Shown piece by piece: positions 13,822 through 15,537 of a stretch of 15,537 nucleotides of DNA. This DNA comes from Pseudooctadecabacter sp. (lineage in GTDB: Bacteria; Pseudomonadota; Alphaproteobacteria; Rhodobacterales; Rhodobacteraceae), in assembly GCA_020628265.1 (NCBI GenBank), contig JAHDFG010000023.1, positions 1 through 15,537 on the forward strand, given 5' to 3'. The notes under the pieces were generated by a model. It searched no databases. It was given only the letters and a program-made list of their open reading frames with translations, and was not told the DNA's origin. The translations under genes and the position numbers were made by a program. Position 1 is the stretch's first letter, and each line of letters begins with the position of its first letter.

Positions 13822-13952
13822 CGCTCGTTCCCCTTCGATTCCCGATTGCCCTTTTGCTACACCTCCCCCGATGCGCACCTGTGGCAGTTTCCGCCCCCTG
13901 ACACCTGAAAGCGACATTGCACCCCACGTGAGACACCGGTAGCCACGCCACC
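13822..13952. promoter_or_regulatory. Divergent gap between MttB-type and NUDIX genes
   Basis: 131 bases separate the two divergent start codons, so a promoter for each gene is expected here. The only element I can identify is the GAAGGGGAA ribosome-binding site of the leftward gene. No Shine-Dalgarno sequence is visible before the NUDIX ATG. Confidence 0.4.
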
Positions 13953-14408
13953 ATGACCGACATCAGCACCCACTGGCGCCCCGCGCCCCAGATCCGCACA
14001 AAGGCCCTGGCGCTTGTCCAAAGGGACGACAAACTGCTGGTTTGCGCCATCCGTAGCGACGACGGCAGCATCAAAGGCTGGCGCCCTTTGGGGGGCACCG
14101 TCGAATTCGGTGAACGGGCCGCAGATACAGTGGTGCGCGAACTGGCCGAAGAACTGGGGGCCACCGCCCGCGTCGACCAACCGCGGGGGGCGCTGGAAAA
14201 CATCTACACCCACCACGGCGAAACAGGACATGAAGTTGTCCTACTCTTCGACGTCACCTTGATCGAGGCAGGTCTGGCAAGCGCGGATGAATTTATCCTC
14301 GCCGAAGACGACGGCTCCCGTCATCTGGCCGCTTGGGTCCCGCTGACACGGTTCACCAAAAAGCACACCCCGCTGTTTCCCGACGGTCTCCTGCCGATCC
14401 TGACCTAA
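13953..14408 (+). CDS. NUDIX hydrolase
   Basis: A 151-residue NUDIX-fold pyrophosphohydrolase. The Nudix box fits GX5EX7REUXEEXGU exactly: G48-TVEFG-E54-RAADTVV-R62-E63-LA-E66-E67-L-G69-A. E63, E66 and E67 would bind the divalent metal. The core is preceded by a hydrophobic strand ALALVQRDDKLLVCAIR (18-34) and followed by a second half-domain with HEVVLLFDVTLIEA. Substrate (nucleoside diphosphate derivative, sugar nucleotide or oxidised nucleotide) cannot be told from the sequence. The ATG at 13953 gives a normal family length; no Shine-Dalgarno sequence is visible upstream. It lies 108 bases before guaA and may be transcribed with it. Confidence 0.9.
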   Translation: MTDISTHWRPAPQIRTKALALVQRDDKLLVCAIRSDDGSIKGWRPLGGTVEFGERAADTVVRELAEELGATARVDQPRGALENIYTHHGETGHEVVLLFDVTLIEAGLASADEFILAEDDGSRHLAAWVPLTRFTKKHTPLFPDGLLPILT

Positions 14409-14417
14409 TCTCTTCTT

Positions 14418-14451
14418 CTGACCCGAAAACTCCCCCCGGAGGGTCGGTCAG
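14418..14451 (+). other. Nested inverted repeat upstream of guaA
   Basis: CTGACC (14418-14423) pairs with GGTCAG (14446-14451). Inside it CTCC (14430-14433) pairs with GGAG (14438-14441) across a C-only loop. No T-run follows, so it is not a clear intrinsic terminator. It lies between the NUDIX stop and the guaA start and could be a leader structure or a weak transcription barrier. Confidence 0.4.
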
Positions 14452-14516
14452 CCGCATGTCCACACCCTGTTCGTGCGAATCCTTGCCTCTCCATCCGCAC
14501 CGATTTACTTGGGCGC

Positions 14517-15537
14517 ATGGATATTGTTGACCACGACCGCCTCCTCATCATCGACTTCGGATCGCAAGTGACGCAGCTGATCGCGCGCCGCCTGCGTGAG
14601 TTGAACGTCTATTGTGAAATCCACCCCTACCAGAACGTCACCGACGCCAAACTGGCCGAGATTGCGCCAAAGGCCGTGATCCTGTCCGGCGGGCCGGATT
14701 CTGTGACGCGTGAGGGGTCCCCCCGCGCCCCCGAAAGCCTCTGGACCATGGGCGTGCCGGTTTTGGGCATTTGCTATGGCCAGCAGGTCATGATGACCCA
14801 GCTGGGCGGCGAGGTGCATGGCGGCAAGATCACCGGCGGTGGCGGCACGGCCGAATTCGGCCGCGCTTATGTCACCCCCACGGACGACCGGATCGATGCG
14901 CTGGCAGGCTGGTTCCTTGAGGAGCGCGAACAGGTCTGGATGTCCCACGGGGATCACGTCGCCAAACTCGCCCCGGGGTTTGAGGTCTACGGGACTTCCC
15001 CCAACGCGCCCTATGCCATCACCGCTGATCTGGAACGCAATTTCTATGCGGTGCAGTTCCATCCGGAAGTTCACCACACGCCCAATGGTGCCACGTTCTT
15101 CGAGAATTTCATCAAGATCGCAGGCTTCACCGGCGATTGGACCATGGGCGCTTACAAAGACATCGCGATTGAGAAAATCCGCGAACAGGTGGGCGACAAG
15201 CAGGTGATCTGCGGCCTCTCTGGCGGCGTTGACAGTTCCGTCGCCGCGGCCTTGCTGCACGAGGCGATTGGCGATCAGCTGACATGTGTGTTCGTTGACC
15301 ACGGTTTGCTGCGCCTGAACGAGGCCGACGAAGTCGTGACCATGTTCCGCGACCACATGAACCTGAAGGTGATCCACGCGGATGAGACGGAGTTGTTCCT
15401 TGGCGAACTCGAAGGCCAATCCGACCCCGAGACGAAGCGCAAGATCATCGGCAAGCTCTTCATCGACGTCTTCCAGAAATATGCCAATGAGATCGAGGGC
15501 GCGGAATTCCTTGCTCAAGGCACGCTGTATCCAGACG
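14517..15537 (+). CDS. guaA: GMP synthase (glutamine-hydrolysing), 3' part beyond window
   Basis: Final step of GMP synthesis: XMP, ATP and glutamine to GMP. The visible 340 residues hold the complete class I glutamine amidotransferase domain (VILSGGPDSV 54-63; nucleophile C86 in GICYGQQ; H182 and E184 in QFHPEVHHTP) and the start of the ATP-pyrophosphatase domain (P-loop ICGLSGGVDSSVAAAL 231-246, FVDHGLLR 259-266, AQGTLYPD at the edge). GuaA is usually about 520 residues, so roughly a third is missing. The ATG at 14517 places MDIVDHDRLLIIDFGSQVTQ at the usual family start. No clear Shine-Dalgarno sequence precedes it. A long open frame on the opposite strand is a shadow. Confidence 0.96.
   Translation, partial: MDIVDHDRLLIIDFGSQVTQLIARRLRELNVYCEIHPYQNVTDAKLAEIAPKAVILSGGPDSVTREGSPRAPESLWTMGVPVLGICYGQQVMMTQLGGEVHGGKITGGGGTAEFGRAYVTPTDDRIDALAGWFLEEREQVWMSHGDHVAKLAPGFEVYGTSPNAPYAITADLERNFYAVQFHPEVHHTPNGATFFENFIKIAGFTGDWTMGAYKDIAIEKIREQVGDKQVICGLSGGVDSSVAAALLHEAIGDQLTCVFVDHGLLRLNEADEVVTMFRDHMNLKVIHADETELFLGELEGQSDPETKRKIIGKLFIDVFQKYANEIEGAEFLAQGTLYPD

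Noticed and set aside
13822..13917. Upstream extension of the MttB-type gene
   Set aside because: The ATG at 13821 has a good ribosome-binding site and the extra residues have no family similarity.
14505..15518. Minus-strand open frame (337 codons) opposite guaA
   Set aside because: Shadow of the conserved guaA reading frame; no recognisable motif.
1..15537. CRISPR arrays, insertion sequences, tRNA or rRNA genes
   Set aside because: No spaced repeat series, transposase-like frame, terminal inverted repeats or RNA-gene signature was seen.

Overview
The window looks like a piece of a Rhodobacterales (Roseobacter-type alphaproteobacterium) chromosome. The evidence is the G+C-rich coding sequence, the nifR3(dusB)-ntrB-ntrC order, an NtrC without the GAFTGA loop, a fused IspDF, and lineage-typical genes (DUF6456-like HTH protein, DUF6477-like protein, a tiny membrane protein behind hpt). 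Genes are tightly packed and the longest gene-free gap is about 220 bases. I see no rRNA, tRNA, CRISPR array, insertion sequence or prophage gene. The assignment comes from family knowledge, not from a database search.

Layout. 1-3359 (minus): dusB, ntrB and ntrC, joined by ATGA and TAATG overlaps; ntrC runs off the left edge just before its end. 3516-5613 (plus): ispDF, pgpA and a stand-alone CinA C-terminal amidase (pncC), each overlapping the next by ATGA. 5801-6982 (plus): amtB, an ammonium transporter without glnK beside it, followed by a strong intrinsic terminator. 7014-8753 (minus): a Coq10/RatA START-domain gene and then an MmgE/PrpD-family gene. 8838-9556 (plus): hpt and an overlapping 57-residue membrane protein. 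9629-11721 (minus): an HTH/DUF6456-like regulator and then lipA. 11940-12257 (plus): a DUF6477-like protein. 12265-13821 (minus): an MttB-superfamily methyltransferase. 13953-14408 (plus): a NUDIX hydrolase. 14517 to the right edge (plus): guaA, cut inside its ATP-pyrophosphatase domain.

How it fits together. NtrB/NtrC and the ammonium transporter form a nitrogen theme. The NtrC here is of the kind shown in Rhodobacter capsulatus to work without sigma-54. The rest is mainly housekeeping: isoprenoid precursors, phosphatidylglycerol, NMN/pyridine salvage, ubiquinone support, purine salvage and GMP synthesis, and lipoate. The accessory genes are the PrpD-like enzyme and the MttB homologue; neither has its usual pathway partners nearby.

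The most interesting non-coding stretch is the A+T-rich 218-base gap between the HTH/DUF6456 and DUF6477 genes (11722-11939). It holds two perfect DnaA boxes in the same orientation, a 7-base inverted repeat overlapping a near-consensus CtrA box, a second smaller inverted repeat and a helically phased direct repeat. I did not find a clearly new multi-gene system in this window.
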